Assembly: GCA_029243485.1 (NCBI GenBank)
Contig: JAQWRY010000052.1
Span: 62,001-126,000, forward strand
Source of the DNA: Candidatus Binatia bacterium
GTDB lineage: Bacteria; Desulfobacterota; Binatia; UBA12015
Length of the DNA: 64,000 nucleotides
Direction of reading: 5' to 3'
The notes below the pieces were generated by a model. The model did no database searches. It had not been told where the DNA came from and was given only the letters and a program-made list of their open reading frames with translations. Each line of letters starts with the position of its first letter. Within the stretch, counting starts at the first letter, position 1. A program made the translations under genes and the position numbers. Below are positions 16,370-25,058 of the stretch, in pieces.

Positions 16370-16735
16370 TGCTCACCAGCCGTGCGACGCGGATCGCCCT
16401 ACCCATCCTATTGACTCTCACCATCGCCGCCTGCGGCGAGCGCGGCACCAGCACTAGGCCCTCGGGGGCGCCCCCGAACACGAGACGGTGCCGGGGACCG
16501 AGGACCTGCTCGACGCCTGCCGGATCACAGCCAGCGAGAGCACCGAGAATGAGATGTTCATCCTGGTCGGCGACTATTTCGTCGAGCCGACGGCTTCCTG
16601 ACCTCCCAGGAACCTTGCCGGAGGGCGCTCAGACGGGGTTCCGGGCGCTCTCCACCCTCCTGGAAGGCCTGAACGAGCTCAGAATGACCGATTCGGGGCA
16701 CATTCCTGCCCGACTTCGGGCAGATTCTATCGATT
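16370..16735 (+). pseudogene. Frameshifted lipoprotein gene
   Basis: An ATG at 16370 preceded by AGGGGGAC begins a lipoprotein signal (RIALPILLTLTIAACGE). After about 30 codons the sensible reading moves to another frame, which gives HETVPGTEDLLDACRITASE and DYFVEPTAS and then a stop. A further shift restores DGFLTSQEPCRRALRRG. At least two frameshifts therefore interrupt the gene. Its family was not recognised. It immediately precedes the GlmS relic, so this stretch looks like a local decay zone, although clustered base-call errors could also produce shifts. Confidence 0.5.
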
Positions 16736-16814
16736 GGTCATTTCTCTCTGGTTGGATGTTCTCCCATGGCGGCGGGTGCGACCTGGGAGGCCCTTCTCTC
16801 CCAACCCGATCGGA

Positions 16815-17722
16815 CCACGCGACTCGATCGTTGCGAGGCCGAAGACCGCGCTGCGCGTGCACAGGTCCGAAGGACGGATCGAGCATCTCGAAGCCAAGCT
16901 GCCGAAACGGCTGAAGGCGCAGGCTGGCATCGCCCACACGCGCTGGGCGACGCACGGTGAACCCAGCGACGAGAACGCACACCCCACGTCGACTGCGCCG
17001 GCGACCTCGCGGTCGTGCGCAACGGCAGTCCGGTCGTGATCGGGATCGGGGACAAGGAGATGTTCGTCGCCTCCGACGTCGCCGCAAGCAGCGACTTCTA
17101 CGAGCGCGGGGAGCACTCGCACCTCATGCGCAAAGAGATCTATGAGCAGCCGGAGGCCGTGGGACGAGCGCGCCGCGAACGCCTGGACCGGGAGTTCGGC
17201 GTCGCCCACCTGGGCGGACTGAACCTCTCAGCTCGCGACCTCCTCGACGTACGGAGGATCAAGGTGCTCGGCTGCGGCTCGGCGTTCTACGCGGGCCTCG
17301 CCGGCTCGCACATGCTGGAGCAACGCACGCGCATCCCGACCGACGCGGAACCGGCTTCCGAGTTCCGCTACCGCAACCCGGTGATCGAGAAGGCCTTCAC
17401 CTGCACGCTCATGTGTTTTGCGCTCCTGGCGATTCACGTCGGTCGAACTCGGGACCTGTCTCCCGGCGACGGGAAGAGACTCCTTCTCGCGCTCGAGAAA
17501 ATCCGCGCGCGGCGCGGGCCGATCATCGCGATCGCACACGGAGGAGACGATCGGGTAAAGAGAGCCGCGGACGACCTGATTCTGGTGCCCCGCTCCGAAC
17601 CCGCCCTGGATGTGACCCTCCTCACCCTCCCGACCCAGTTTTTGGCGTACGAATGCCCGGTCGCTCTGGGGCGGGACGTCGACCAGCCTCGAAATCTCGC
17701 GAAATCCGTTACAGTGGAGTGA
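16815..17722 (+). pseudogene. glmS: Decayed glutamine-fructose-6-phosphate aminotransferase
   Basis: Pieces of GlmS occur in the right order. A first frame gives GIAHTRWATHGEPSDENAHP; a second gives HVDCAGDLAVVRNG and joins directly to SPVVIGIGDKEMFVASDV, losing about 90-100 residues of the glutaminase domain. Then come IKVLGCGSAFYAGLAGSHML and ASEFRYRNPVI, which join directly to EKAFTCTLMCFALLA, losing the sugar-binding QSGET region. The exact C-terminal DVDQPRNLAKSVTVE follows. The N-terminal catalytic Cys segment is missing. Several internal deletions plus a frameshift show true decay rather than sequencing error. An intact copy must exist elsewhere if the cell makes its own glucosamine phosphate. 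Confidence 0.85.
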
Positions 17723-17734
17723 CCGACCGGCGTC

Positions 17735-19231
17735 GTGCCGGTCACGAGAGAGGCCCACGCGCTGAACACTTTACCCGCTTCCCGCGACGAGACGGACGAC
17801 TCCGCTCGTCGCACTGAGTCCTGGCTCGACGCGAACGCGAACGTGGTCACCCTCGGACTCGTGGCTTTGAACCTCGTCCTAAAGCTGTCTCGGATCCGAG
17901 CGCAGGGCCTGTGGTTCGACGAGGCGATCTCGCTCTCCCAGGTCCAGGGCCCATTCGACCTCGCCCGGAACCTTTCGCTCGATGCGAGCGCCCCTCTCTA
18001 CGGGCTGCTTCTCTTCGCCTGGACCTCGGTGCTCGGCCCCTCACTCGAGGCGGCGCGCGGCCTCTCGGCGGCACTGAGTTCGCTCACCGCGGCGCTTCTC
18101 TTTGTATTCGGACGACGCTTCCTCGACGGCCGCACGGGACTCTTCGCCGCACTCCTCTTCACCGCCTCGCGCACGCAGCTTTACTACGGCCACGAGGCCC
18201 GAGCGTACGCGCTCGTCGGGCTTGTGTGCATCGCCTCCTTCTACGCGTTCCTCCTTCTCCTGGAGGAACCCACGCGCCGGCGGACCTTCGCGGCGGCCGC
18301 GCTATCGGCCGCGCTGGTGTACGCGCACTACATCGCCGTATTCGCGCTGGTCGCGCAGCTGCTCACCGCCCTCTGCACAGTCCACGTTCGCAGCCGGGCG
18401 ATGTCCGCTTACGTCGTCTCCCAGGTCCTCGCCGCAGCACTCTTCGCCCCGTGCGCTGCGTACCTGCTTCTCTCGGCCACGCCCCTACCCATGGCCACGT
18501 GGATCCGACCGCCGGTTCCCGGAGACATCCTATACGTGCTGAACGCATTCTCCGGAGGTCCAGTTCTCGTGGGCCTCTACACCGCGGTCTTCACGACGGC
18601 CATTCTCCTCGGACGGTCGGGCCTCGCCACGTTCGACCGCGATCGCGTGATCCTGCTCGCCCTGTGGCTCGTCGCCCCTCTCGCACTCGACTACGCGTTC
18701 TCGTTTGCAGTCCCGTCTTTCCTGTACCGCTATCTGCTCTATGCCTCGCTCGCGCTCTTTCTGCTCGTGGCGTACGCCCTCACGCGCCTTCCCCTCCCCG
18801 AGCGGGGCCGCTTCGCGGTTCTCGCCGTAATCCTCGTGCCGGCGGCGTGGGGCCTGTGGACCGAGCCAATCCTTCGGGCCGATTGGCGCGCGGCCGCCGA
18901 AGTCGCCCTGCGCGAACACGACGAGGGCGTCCTCACGGTCGTCACGCCTCCGCACCAGCTACTACCGTTCGCCTACCACTACTCTCGCGAGTCGTTCGCC
19001 GATCCCACAAACATGGTCGATGACATGAACCGCCTGGGAGTGTACGGCGTGCCGCACCTCGCCGGCCTGGCCGAGACCGCCCGGAACGAGATCCATCGAA
19101 TCGTGGTGGTCTCCCCAGCCGACGACACGCCCACGGAGCTCGATGAGCTGATGGCCGGAGCGCACTACAGCCGCGTGCGCTCCCGGGAGTTCACCGGCGT
19201 GCAGGTGAACGTGTTCGAGTCGTCGCGCTGA
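17735..19231 (+). CDS. GT-C-type membrane glycosyltransferase (GT39/ArnT-like)
   Basis: This 498-aa polytopic membrane protein starts at GTG 17735. It has about ten hydrophobic segments and, in the first periplasmic loop, GLWFDEAISLSQ, the acidic motif found in ArnT/PMT-type glycosyltransferases that use polyprenyl-phosphate sugars. The loop around YYGHEARAYAL is also typical. The C-terminal roughly 110 residues are a soluble periplasmic tail. It probably adds a sugar to a lipid or protein on the outer face of the inner membrane; donor and acceptor cannot be read from the sequence. It lies between two decayed genes but is itself intact. Confidence 0.8.
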   Translation: MPVTREAHALNTLPASRDETDDSARRTESWLDANANVVTLGLVALNLVLKLSRIRAQGLWFDEAISLSQVQGPFDLARNLSLDASAPLYGLLLFAWTSVLGPSLEAARGLSAALSSLTAALLFVFGRRFLDGRTGLFAALLFTASRTQLYYGHEARAYALVGLVCIASFYAFLLLLEEPTRRRTFAAAALSAALVYAHYIAVFALVAQLLTALCTVHVRSRAMSAYVVSQVLAAALFAPCAAYLLLSATPLPMATWIRPPVPGDILYVLNAFSGGPVLVGLYTAVFTTAILLGRSGLATFDRDRVILLALWLVAPLALDYAFSFAVPSFLYRYLLYASLALFLLVAYALTRLPLPERGRFAVLAVILVPAAWGLWTEPILRADWRAAAEVALREHDEGVLTVVTPPHQLLPFAYHYSRESFADPTNMVDDMNRLGVYGVPHLAGLAETARNEIHRIVVVSPADDTPTELDELMAGAHYSRVRSREFTGVQVNVFESSR

Positions 19232-19836
19232 TCAGACGCTGTAGTATCCGCGCATGCGCTCCACGAGATCACCCAGTACCCTTCCGCCTCGTACTCGATC
19301 GACCCGACGTGACTCTGCTTCTGTGTCACATTGACCGCCATCCGTTCACTCCCCTGGAGCTGACGGATAGAGCGCAGGGCGCAGGCGGGATCGTTGTCCG
19401 GTGCCTTTAGATAGTTGCTCCAGACCACGCCGCTAAGACCCCACGGTCCTTCATTCAGAAGGTAGTCCACGCCGTCGAGATCGCTGACGACGGTCGGCAC
19501 GAAAGGGCTCGTGAAGAGGGCCTCGAGGGAGTTGTCGTCGATTCCCAGCTTCGGAAACTCCTCGTTCAGCACGAAGGCACAATTGGAGACGAGGTGTGCG
19601 ACGATCTCGTAGCCCTTCGCTCGTGCGAGGTCGATCAGCGCGCGAGAGCTCGAACCGATGTGCCGAGACGGCTCGGGCTGGACGAAGTGAACGTGCGGCT
19701 CCATGCTCGCGTTCGCCTCGATGACGACCACGCGTGGGCGGTAGCGCTCGAGCGCGCTCCACAGCAGCGGAGAGCGCCCTCGGCTGCGAGGTATGACGGG
19801 CGGATCGGAGCGATCTCTTAGGAACGCCCCTCGGTC
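19232..19836 (-). pseudogene. 5'-truncated, frameshifted FkbM-like protein
   Basis: The open frame directly after the stop at 19840 has no good start. It contains RPRVVVIEANASMEPHVHF, LARAKGYEIVAHLVSNCAF and VLNEEF, the pattern of the C-terminal half of FkbM-type/hypothetical methyltransferases. Near 19270 the frame shifts. Reading on in the neighbouring frame gives VLGDLVERMRGYYSV and a stop at 19232-19234, the expected C-terminus of such proteins. The methyltransferase core upstream is absent, so this is a remnant. It converges head-on with the glycosyltransferase gene, with no gap. Confidence 0.6.
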
Positions 19837-19839
19837 CGG

Positions 19840-21384
19840 TCAGAGGCGCTGCCAACCCAGAAACGCGTTGAACACCGTCTTCACCGTCGGCGTAAGTCGC
19901 CCACGAGTGAACAGACCCGCTGCTCGCTTGATGCCCTCAGCCTGCACCGGGTACGGATGGATCACGTCGACGAAGCGACCGAGGCCAAGCTTTCCGACCA
20001 TCGCGAGAGTGACCTCGCTGATCATCTCCCCGGCGTGGGTTGCGACGATCGTCGCCCCGACGATCTCGTCGGTGCCCTTCTTCGTGTGCACCTTGACGAA
20101 GCCCTCGGCCTCGCCGTCGGTAACGGCGCGATTCACCATGTGAAGAGGAACCTGCCACGTGTCCACCTCGAGCCCGGCGGCCTTCGCATCGTGCTCGTAC
20201 ATGCCGACGTGCGCAATCTCCGGATCCGTGTACGTGCACCACGGCATCACGAGATCAGAGAGCTTCTTTCGACCCACCGACCCGACGGAGAACAGTGCGT
20301 TCTGCACGACGATCTTCGCGGTGGCGTCCGCGGCGTGCGTGAACTTCCAGCTCATGCACACGTCACCCGCGCTGAATATTCGAGGGTTCGTCGTCTGAAG
20401 GGTGTCATCTACCTTCACGCCATCGCGCACGTCGAACTCGACCCCGGCCTCCTCGAGCCCCAGACCCTCGACGTTCGGGGCGCGCCCCACCCCGAGGAGG
20501 ATCTCGTCGACGACCACCTCTTGCGTCCCGCCACCGGGCAACCAAACCTCCACTACCTTGCCTTCGGGCCGGACCTCGACCTTCTGGATCTTGCAGCCGT
20601 GGACCAGGCGAATCCCCTCGTCCGCAAACTTCTGCTGCACGACCTCGGCGGCATCGACGTCCTCGCGCGGTAGGATGTGCCCATCCGCGTGCAGGACGAC
20701 AACTTCCGATCCGAGTCGACGGAACGCCTGCGCCATCTCACAGCCGATCGGCCCTGCGCCGATCACGCCAAACCGACGCGGGCGCTCGGTTAGGTTGAAC
20801 AACGTCTCGTTCGTCAGGCAGCCGGCCTCACCCAGCCCCGGGATCGGCAGCTCGACGGCGCGCGCGCCGGTCGCGATGATCGCTCTCTTGAACTGAAGCG
20901 TCTGCTCACCCACGGCGACGGTATCTCGCCCGGTGAACTGCGCATCCCCGAGGTAGACCTCGACGCCGAGCTCGTCTCGATACCGGCGCGCGGAGTCCTC
21001 GGTGCTGATGACCGAACGAACGCGTCGCACCCGTTCCATGGCGAGCCCGAAGTCGGCCTGCGCGTCCGCCGCGAGGGGCAGACCGATCTCGTCGGCCGCT
21101 CGCCTCGCATCGGCAACCATGCGCGCGGCGCGGATGATACCCTTGGAAGGGACACAGCCCACGTTCAGGCAATCCCCGCCGAGATAGTGTCGCTCGATCA
21201 GCGCGACCTTCGCGCCGAGCCCGGCCGCGATGGAGGCTGCAATGAGCCCAGCCGACCCCGCCCCGACGACGACCAGGTTGTATCGTCCCGTCGGCTCCGG
21301 ATTCTCCCAATCTGCCGGATGAACATTGTCGATCAGGACGCGGTTGTACTCGTCCAGCGGTTCGATCACCGGCAACTCGGACAT
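19840..21384 (-). CDS. Mercuric-reductase-like pyridine nucleotide-disulfide oxidoreductase
   Basis: This 514-aa FAD/NAD(P)H flavoprotein starts at ATG 21384 with GGAGGAG 7 bases upstream. The FAD fold is NLVVVGAGSAGLIAA, and the redox-active disulfide is in GGDCLNVGCVPSKG. The NAD(P)-binding site is FGVIGAGPIGCEMAQ, a second FAD motif is RIFSAGDVC, and the C-terminal dimer domain ends in VIHPYPVQAEG. The C-terminal HPxPxxxE motif is shared with the MerA/LpdA group. There is no C-terminal Cys pair and no mer operon, so the label mercuric reductase should not be taken literally. A general disulfide or quinone reductase is possible. Confidence 0.85.
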   Translation of the reverse strand: MSELPVIEPLDEYNRVLIDNVHPADWENPEPTGRYNLVVVGAGSAGLIAASIAAGLGAKVALIERHYLGGDCLNVGCVPSKGIIRAARMVADARRAADEIGLPLAADAQADFGLAMERVRRVRSVISTEDSARRYRDELGVEVYLGDAQFTGRDTVAVGEQTLQFKRAIIATGARAVELPIPGLGEAGCLTNETLFNLTERPRRFGVIGAGPIGCEMAQAFRRLGSEVVVLHADGHILPREDVDAAEVVQQKFADEGIRLVHGCKIQKVEVRPEGKVVEVWLPGGGTQEVVVDEILLGVGRAPNVEGLGLEEAGVEFDVRDGVKVDDTLQTTNPRIFSAGDVCMSWKFTHAADATAKIVVQNALFSVGSVGRKKLSDLVMPWCTYTDPEIAHVGMYEHDAKAAGLEVDTWQVPLHMVNRAVTDGEAEGFVKVHTKKGTDEIVGATIVATHAGEMISEVTLAMVGKLGLGRFVDVIHPYPVQAEGIKRAAGLFTRGRLTPTVKTVFNAFLGWQRL

Positions 21385-21494
21385 CAGGTTACTCCTCCTT
21401 CGAAAACGGGCGTCCCCGTAGGCATTCTCATCCCACGAAGGGGGACGGGTTGCCACCCATCTCCAGGTACGTTCGAGGCGGCGGCGAGTTACGC

Positions 21495-22289
21495 CTACGC
21501 GGACTGGTCGACCCGCACCCGGCCGCCGCCGTTCACGACCAACGCGTCCCGGACTCCGGAGAGGAATTTACGCCACTCGGCTTCCGCATCTTCACCACGG
21601 CCGGCGCGGATCGCTTCAGTCACGGCGCGCTGGGCGCGAATCAGCCGTCGTCGGAGGCGCTTGCGCGCGGCGTCCTCGAGATCGGGCTTGATCCGGGAGC
21701 CCGTCTGCCTCGACACGAGCTCGTGCAGCAGCCGGACCAACAGAGCCAAGGTGGGATTGCCCGCCACGTCGACGAGGGTTTCCTGGAATCGAATCGCCTG
21801 CTCGGCCAGGGACCCTACCTGGTCGAACGCGCGTTCCTCTTCATCGATGACCGCCTCGAGGGCCGCCGCCGCGTCTCGGCGTGGTGCACGCTCGGCCGCG
21901 AGCCGTGCCGCAGTCGGCTCGAGCATCAACCGCACCTCGTAGACCTCGGCGAGAGTCGTCCCCTGCAGCTGGAGCAGGACGGCACAGTGTCGCGCCGCAG
22001 CCCCGACGTCCGGCGCACGCACGCGGGCTCCGCCGTGCGCTCCGCGAACGATCTCGATCAACCCCTCGGCCTCGAGGATCCGCAGGGCCTCGCGGGCCGT
22101 CGGGCGAGCGACCTCGAAATGAGCCATGAGGTCCGTCTCGTTCGGGAGCGGGCTTCCCGCAACGAGCTCCCCCGCAGCGATCTGCTCGCGAATCGAGCTC
22201 GCGATCATCTGCCCCGCCTTGGGAACCCGAACCGGCCTCCCCGCGAGAACCGGCCTCGCCGAGGACTCGGATATGGACTTGCGTGCCAT
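21495..22289 (-). CDS. GntR-family (FadR/FCD) transcriptional regulator
   Basis: This 264-aa regulator starts at ATG 22289 (TTG 22295 is also possible). Residues about 25-95 form a winged helix-turn-helix with ELVAGSPLPNETDLMAHFEV and PTAREALRILEAEGL, the GntR signature. The rest is an all-helical FCD effector domain that usually binds a metal and an organic acid. It is divergent from the amidohydrolase genes, and the inverted repeat AATTCG-N4-CGAATT at 22303-22318 in the shared spacer is the likely operator. Such regulators usually repress the divergent catabolic genes until the substrate or an intermediate binds. Confidence 0.87.
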   Translation of the reverse strand: MARKSISESSARPVLAGRPVRVPKAGQMIASSIREQIAAGELVAGSPLPNETDLMAHFEVARPTAREALRILEAEGLIEIVRGAHGGARVRAPDVGAAARHCAVLLQLQGTTLAEVYEVRLMLEPTAARLAAERAPRRDAAAALEAVIDEEERAFDQVGSLAEQAIRFQETLVDVAGNPTLALLVRLLHELVSRQTGSRIKPDLEDAARKRLRRRLIRAQRAVTEAIRAGRGEDAEAEWRKFLSGVRDALVVNGGGRVRVDQSA

Positions 22290-22293
22290 CTTC

Positions 22294-22318
22294 AATTCGT
22301 ATAATTCGCTATCGAATT
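22294..22318. promoter_or_regulatory. Probable operator and promoter of the amidohydrolase genes
   Basis: The spacer contains AATTCG at 22294-22299 and a perfect inverted repeat AATTCGCTATCGAATT at 22303-22318. A TATAAT hexamer at 22300-22305 lies between and overlaps the half-sites on the plus strand, about 60 bases before the amidohydrolase ATG. A regulator bound here would cover the -10 element. The AT-rich block stands out against the GC-rich background. Assignment to the adjacent GntR/FCD protein is inference from position. Confidence 0.55.
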
Positions 22319-22364
22319 AGATTCAAGCCCACGAACCCGTGGGCGAGCGAGGAGGCGTACCGAG

Positions 22365-23486
22365 ATGGCGCGGGAGTACAAGCTGGTGTCGGCGGATTCG
22401 CACGTACTGGAACCGCCGCACATCTGGAAGACGTATCTGCCGAAGAAGTTCCACGACAAAGCGCCCTACGTCGTCCCCGACGGTGAAGGCGGGGAGGCAT
22501 GGCAGTTCGCACCGGACGTCGCGCCGGCACCCATCGGGATCTACGCATCCGCCGGGCGCAGCCACGACGAGATCCGCTGGACCGGCGTCACCTTCGCCGG
22601 AGCCAACCAAGGCAACTTCCGGGGCGAGCCGCGGCTCCTGGAGCAAGATCAGGACGGCATCGACGCCGAGGTTCTCTTCGGATCGGCCCGGATGATGAGC
22701 CACTTCTATTCGGATCCTGACCCCGAGTTCCACGTCGCCGGCGTCCGCGCCTACAACGACTGGCTCGCGCAAGAAGTCGTGGCGGTCGATCCGTCTCGAC
22801 TGATCGGGCTAGCCGTCCTTCCCGCGCTCGGCTGCGAAGAGGCCATCGCAGAGATGGAGCGCTGCCTCGCACTAGGCTTCCGCGGCGTCTGGCTCAACGC
22901 GATGCCGAGCGTGGGCGAGAAGATCCGCCCGCAAGACGATCCCTTCTGGGAAGCCGCGCAGGCAAACGGCGTCCCCGTCCACTTCCACGTTCGCGCGATG
23001 CGCAAGATCGCGAAACCTCGACCGAAGGGCGTACGCGGCGGCGATCTCACCGGCCTCGCGAACGTCGGCGCGGTCGACATGATGAGTCAGTTCGGCGAGA
23101 TCGTGGAATCCGGCGTGCACGACCGCTTTCCGAAGCTCAAGTGGGTCATGGTCGAGGCGGGGGCGGGATGGCTTCCCTACCTCCTCGAGCAACTCGACGA
23201 TCGCTGGCGCCGCAATCGATCGTGGCTACCCACCAAGCTCGAGCACGAGCCGAGCTTCTACTATCGCCGCAACTGGCTGTCGACGTTCATGATCGACCAC
23301 TACGCCGTGCGCAATCGCGACGTCCTCGGTGTCGAAAACCTGATGTGGTCCACCGACTACCCGCATCACGGCTGCGACTGGCCGCACTCCCGCAAGGTCG
23401 TCGACGAGATGTTCGAAGGCGTCCCCGAAGACGAGCGCGCAAAGATGGTCGCCCGGAACGCGATCGATTTATACGGCCTCGGCTGA
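22365..23486 (+). CDS. Amidohydrolase family 2 (ACMSD-like TIM-barrel) protein
   Basis: This 373-aa metal-dependent hydrolase of the amidohydrolase_2 superfamily has a GGAGG ribosome site 12 bases upstream. The N-terminal metal site is SADSHVLEPPHIW, with the His-x-x-Glu variant typical of these proteins. Other family landmarks are a barrel His in VPVHFHVRAM, VMVEAGAGWLPYLLEQLD and the catalytic Asp in WSTDYPHHGCDWPHS. Members hydrolyse or decarboxylate aromatic or cyclic intermediates; the substrate is unknown. A paralogue follows 27 bases later on the same transcript, and the GntR/FCD regulator is divergent. Confidence 0.88.
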   Translation: MAREYKLVSADSHVLEPPHIWKTYLPKKFHDKAPYVVPDGEGGEAWQFAPDVAPAPIGIYASAGRSHDEIRWTGVTFAGANQGNFRGEPRLLEQDQDGIDAEVLFGSARMMSHFYSDPDPEFHVAGVRAYNDWLAQEVVAVDPSRLIGLAVLPALGCEEAIAEMERCLALGFRGVWLNAMPSVGEKIRPQDDPFWEAAQANGVPVHFHVRAMRKIAKPRPKGVRGGDLTGLANVGAVDMMSQFGEIVESGVHDRFPKLKWVMVEAGAGWLPYLLEQLDDRWRRNRSWLPTKLEHEPSFYYRRNWLSTFMIDHYAVRNRDVLGVENLMWSTDYPHHGCDWPHSRKVVDEMFEGVPEDERAKMVARNAIDLYGLG

Positions 23487-23513
23487 GGTCCCACGAAGAC
23501 GGAGCAACGAACG

Positions 23514-24641
23514 ATGGCTGCGACTGGACGCGACTACCGAATCATCTCCGCCGACTCCCACACCGTGGAGCCGCCGGATCTCTGGGAGAAGTGGCTCGAC
23601 AAGAAGTACCTCGACACGGCTCCGAAGCTCGTCGATGACGGCGACGGGGGCGACGCGTGGCTCTACATGGGCGCCACCAAGCCAGAGCCTCTCGGCCTCG
23701 TGTGCTGCGTCGGCACCCGCCCCGAAGACCTGAAGTGGACCGGCGTGAAGTACGGCGAAACGATCCACCCCTCCTGCCATGACGGCGCCGAGCGCCTGAA
23801 GATCATGGACGAGGACGGAGTCGACGCCGAAATGCTGTACCCACCTCAGCGGGCCGTGCTCACGTTCATGAAGAACGAGAACAAGGAGGCCCATCTGGCC
23901 GGCATCCAGGCCTATAACCGCTGGCTCAAGGACGGTTTCTGCGCGGCGGACCCCGAACGCCTGATAGGCATCTTCCAGACACCGAACGTAGGCATCGAAA
24001 CGTCGGTGTCGGAGCTGAAACGCGCGAAGAAGGAGGGCTACCGAGGCGTCGCCCTCTCCGCCTGGCCGTCGGGCGGCGAGAACCTCTCGCCCGACGACGA
24101 CCCCTTCTGGAACGTCGCGGCCGAGCTCGACATGCCGGTGAGCATCCACCTGCTGCTCGCTGCCAGCACCCGCAAGAACGTCGGCTCGAAGCAGGCCGCA
24201 GTAGCCCTCGGTGCCGGCGCGTTCGCGTACACGATGCCTCTCATCACCGAGCTGATCTTCCAGGGCGTCTTCGACCGTTTCCCGAAGCTCCGCATGGCGG
24301 GCGTCGAAACCGGCATCGGTTGGATCCCGCACTTCCTCGAGATGACGGACGATCGCTACTGGCGAAACCGTCACTGGGCGGAAGTCAAGCTAAAGAAAGT
24401 TCCGAGCGACTACTTCCGCGACCATTGGCTCTGCACGTTCATCATCGATCGAAGCGGAATCGCAGCTCGCCACCAAGTCGGCATCGACAACATCGCGTGG
24501 TCGACGGACTTTCCGCATCACGGAAACGACTGGCCGTACTCGCGTAAGACGATCGACGAAATGCTCTTCGAAGTTCCGGCCGAGGAACGCGACAAGATCA
24601 TCTGCACGAACGCGGCAAAGTTTTGGGGACTCGTCGAATAG
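23514..24641 (+). CDS. Amidohydrolase family 2 protein (paralogue)
   Basis: This 375-aa paralogue of the preceding gene has the same landmarks: ISADSHTVEPPDLWEKW at the N-terminus, PVSIHLLLAAS, AGVETGIGWIPHFLEM and the catalytic Asp in WSTDFPHHGNDWPYS near the C-terminus. The two proteins could form a heteromeric enzyme or act on successive intermediates. The gene is 27 bases downstream in the same direction and shares the upstream promoter. Nothing is missing from the metal site. Confidence 0.88.
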   Translation: MAATGRDYRIISADSHTVEPPDLWEKWLDKKYLDTAPKLVDDGDGGDAWLYMGATKPEPLGLVCCVGTRPEDLKWTGVKYGETIHPSCHDGAERLKIMDEDGVDAEMLYPPQRAVLTFMKNENKEAHLAGIQAYNRWLKDGFCAADPERLIGIFQTPNVGIETSVSELKRAKKEGYRGVALSAWPSGGENLSPDDDPFWNVAAELDMPVSIHLLLAASTRKNVGSKQAAVALGAGAFAYTMPLITELIFQGVFDRFPKLRMAGVETGIGWIPHFLEMTDDRYWRNRHWAEVKLKKVPSDYFRDHWLCTFIIDRSGIAARHQVGIDNIAWSTDFPHHGNDWPYSRKTIDEMLFEVPAEERDKIICTNAAKFWGLVE

Positions 24642-24681
24642 ACGCGCGTTGTTTCGCCGAGCAGCCGCATGCAAAACGGGA

Positions 24682-24711
24682 TTGACAAGGCACGACGAAA
24701 GGGCGCATCAT
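24682..24711 (+). promoter_or_regulatory. Sigma-70-like promoter in the gap before the creatininase gene
   Basis: A consensus -35 TTGACA at 24682-24687 is followed 18 bases later by CATCAT (24706-24711, 4 of 6 matches to TATAAT). Transcription would begin near 24718. The next protein gene does not start until 25059, leaving a leader of about 340 bases that ends in strong hairpins. Confidence 0.5.
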
Positions 24712-24839
24712 CATTGTGAAGGGAACGCGACGAAGATCGCGGACTCGACAAAGAGGCGGGCGGCTTTCGCTCTGAAAGGAAGCGCGCCGCACGCGGAACC
24801 GTCAACGCAACCAGAAAGACTCGCAGGAGGATTTCTAGG

Positions 24840-24875
24840 ATGGACGATCCACCGGGCCAATCCGGGCGTCGTTGA
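24840..24875 (+). other. Possible 11-codon leader peptide
   Basis: ATG 24840 is preceded by GGAGG at 24826-24830 and opens a frame of 11 codons (MDDPPGQSGRR) that ends with TGA. It lies between the promoter at 24682 and the hairpins at 24938-25018. This layout could be an attenuation leader, but the peptide has no run of a single regulatory amino acid. Confidence 0.25.
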
Positions 24876-24937
24876 TCAAGTGCGACAGCGACGCCCATTC
24901 CGAACCATTCGGCGATCAATCTGCCGACAAATGAATT

Positions 24938-25018
24938 GTTCCCGGTTCTAAGCTGGGACTGTGTGGCAAGGACCACACCATTGAAGCCCGACCTCCCTTA
25001 GGGGATGCGTCGGGCTTC
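24938..25018 (+). terminator. Three consecutive hairpins, the last a probable terminator
   Basis: Three stem-loops lie in a row: GTTCCCGG/CTGGGAC (24938-24959), GTGTGG/CCACAC (24961-24978) and a perfect 10-bp stem GAAGCCCGAC/GTCGGGCTTC (24983-25018). The last is followed by only two Ts, so it is an imperfect intrinsic terminator. With the promoter at 24682 this segment could be an independent RNA of about 300 bases or an attenuated leader of the creatininase gene. Confidence 0.55.
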
Positions 25019-25058
25019 TTGCATTCGGCGTACGCCTTTCACGTCCCGAGTGGCGGTG

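Noticed and set aside
19840-21384. Labelling the flavoprotein as true mercuric reductase or lipoamide dehydrogenase
   Set aside because: No C-terminal Cys pair, N-terminal metal-binding domain, mer genes or 2-oxoacid dehydrogenase genes nearby; only the superfamily is supported.
24649-24951. A 100-codon plus-strand frame in the gap before the creatininase gene
   Set aside because: No ribosome site, no family, and composition like random GC-rich DNA; the promoter and hairpins of the region suggest RNA instead.
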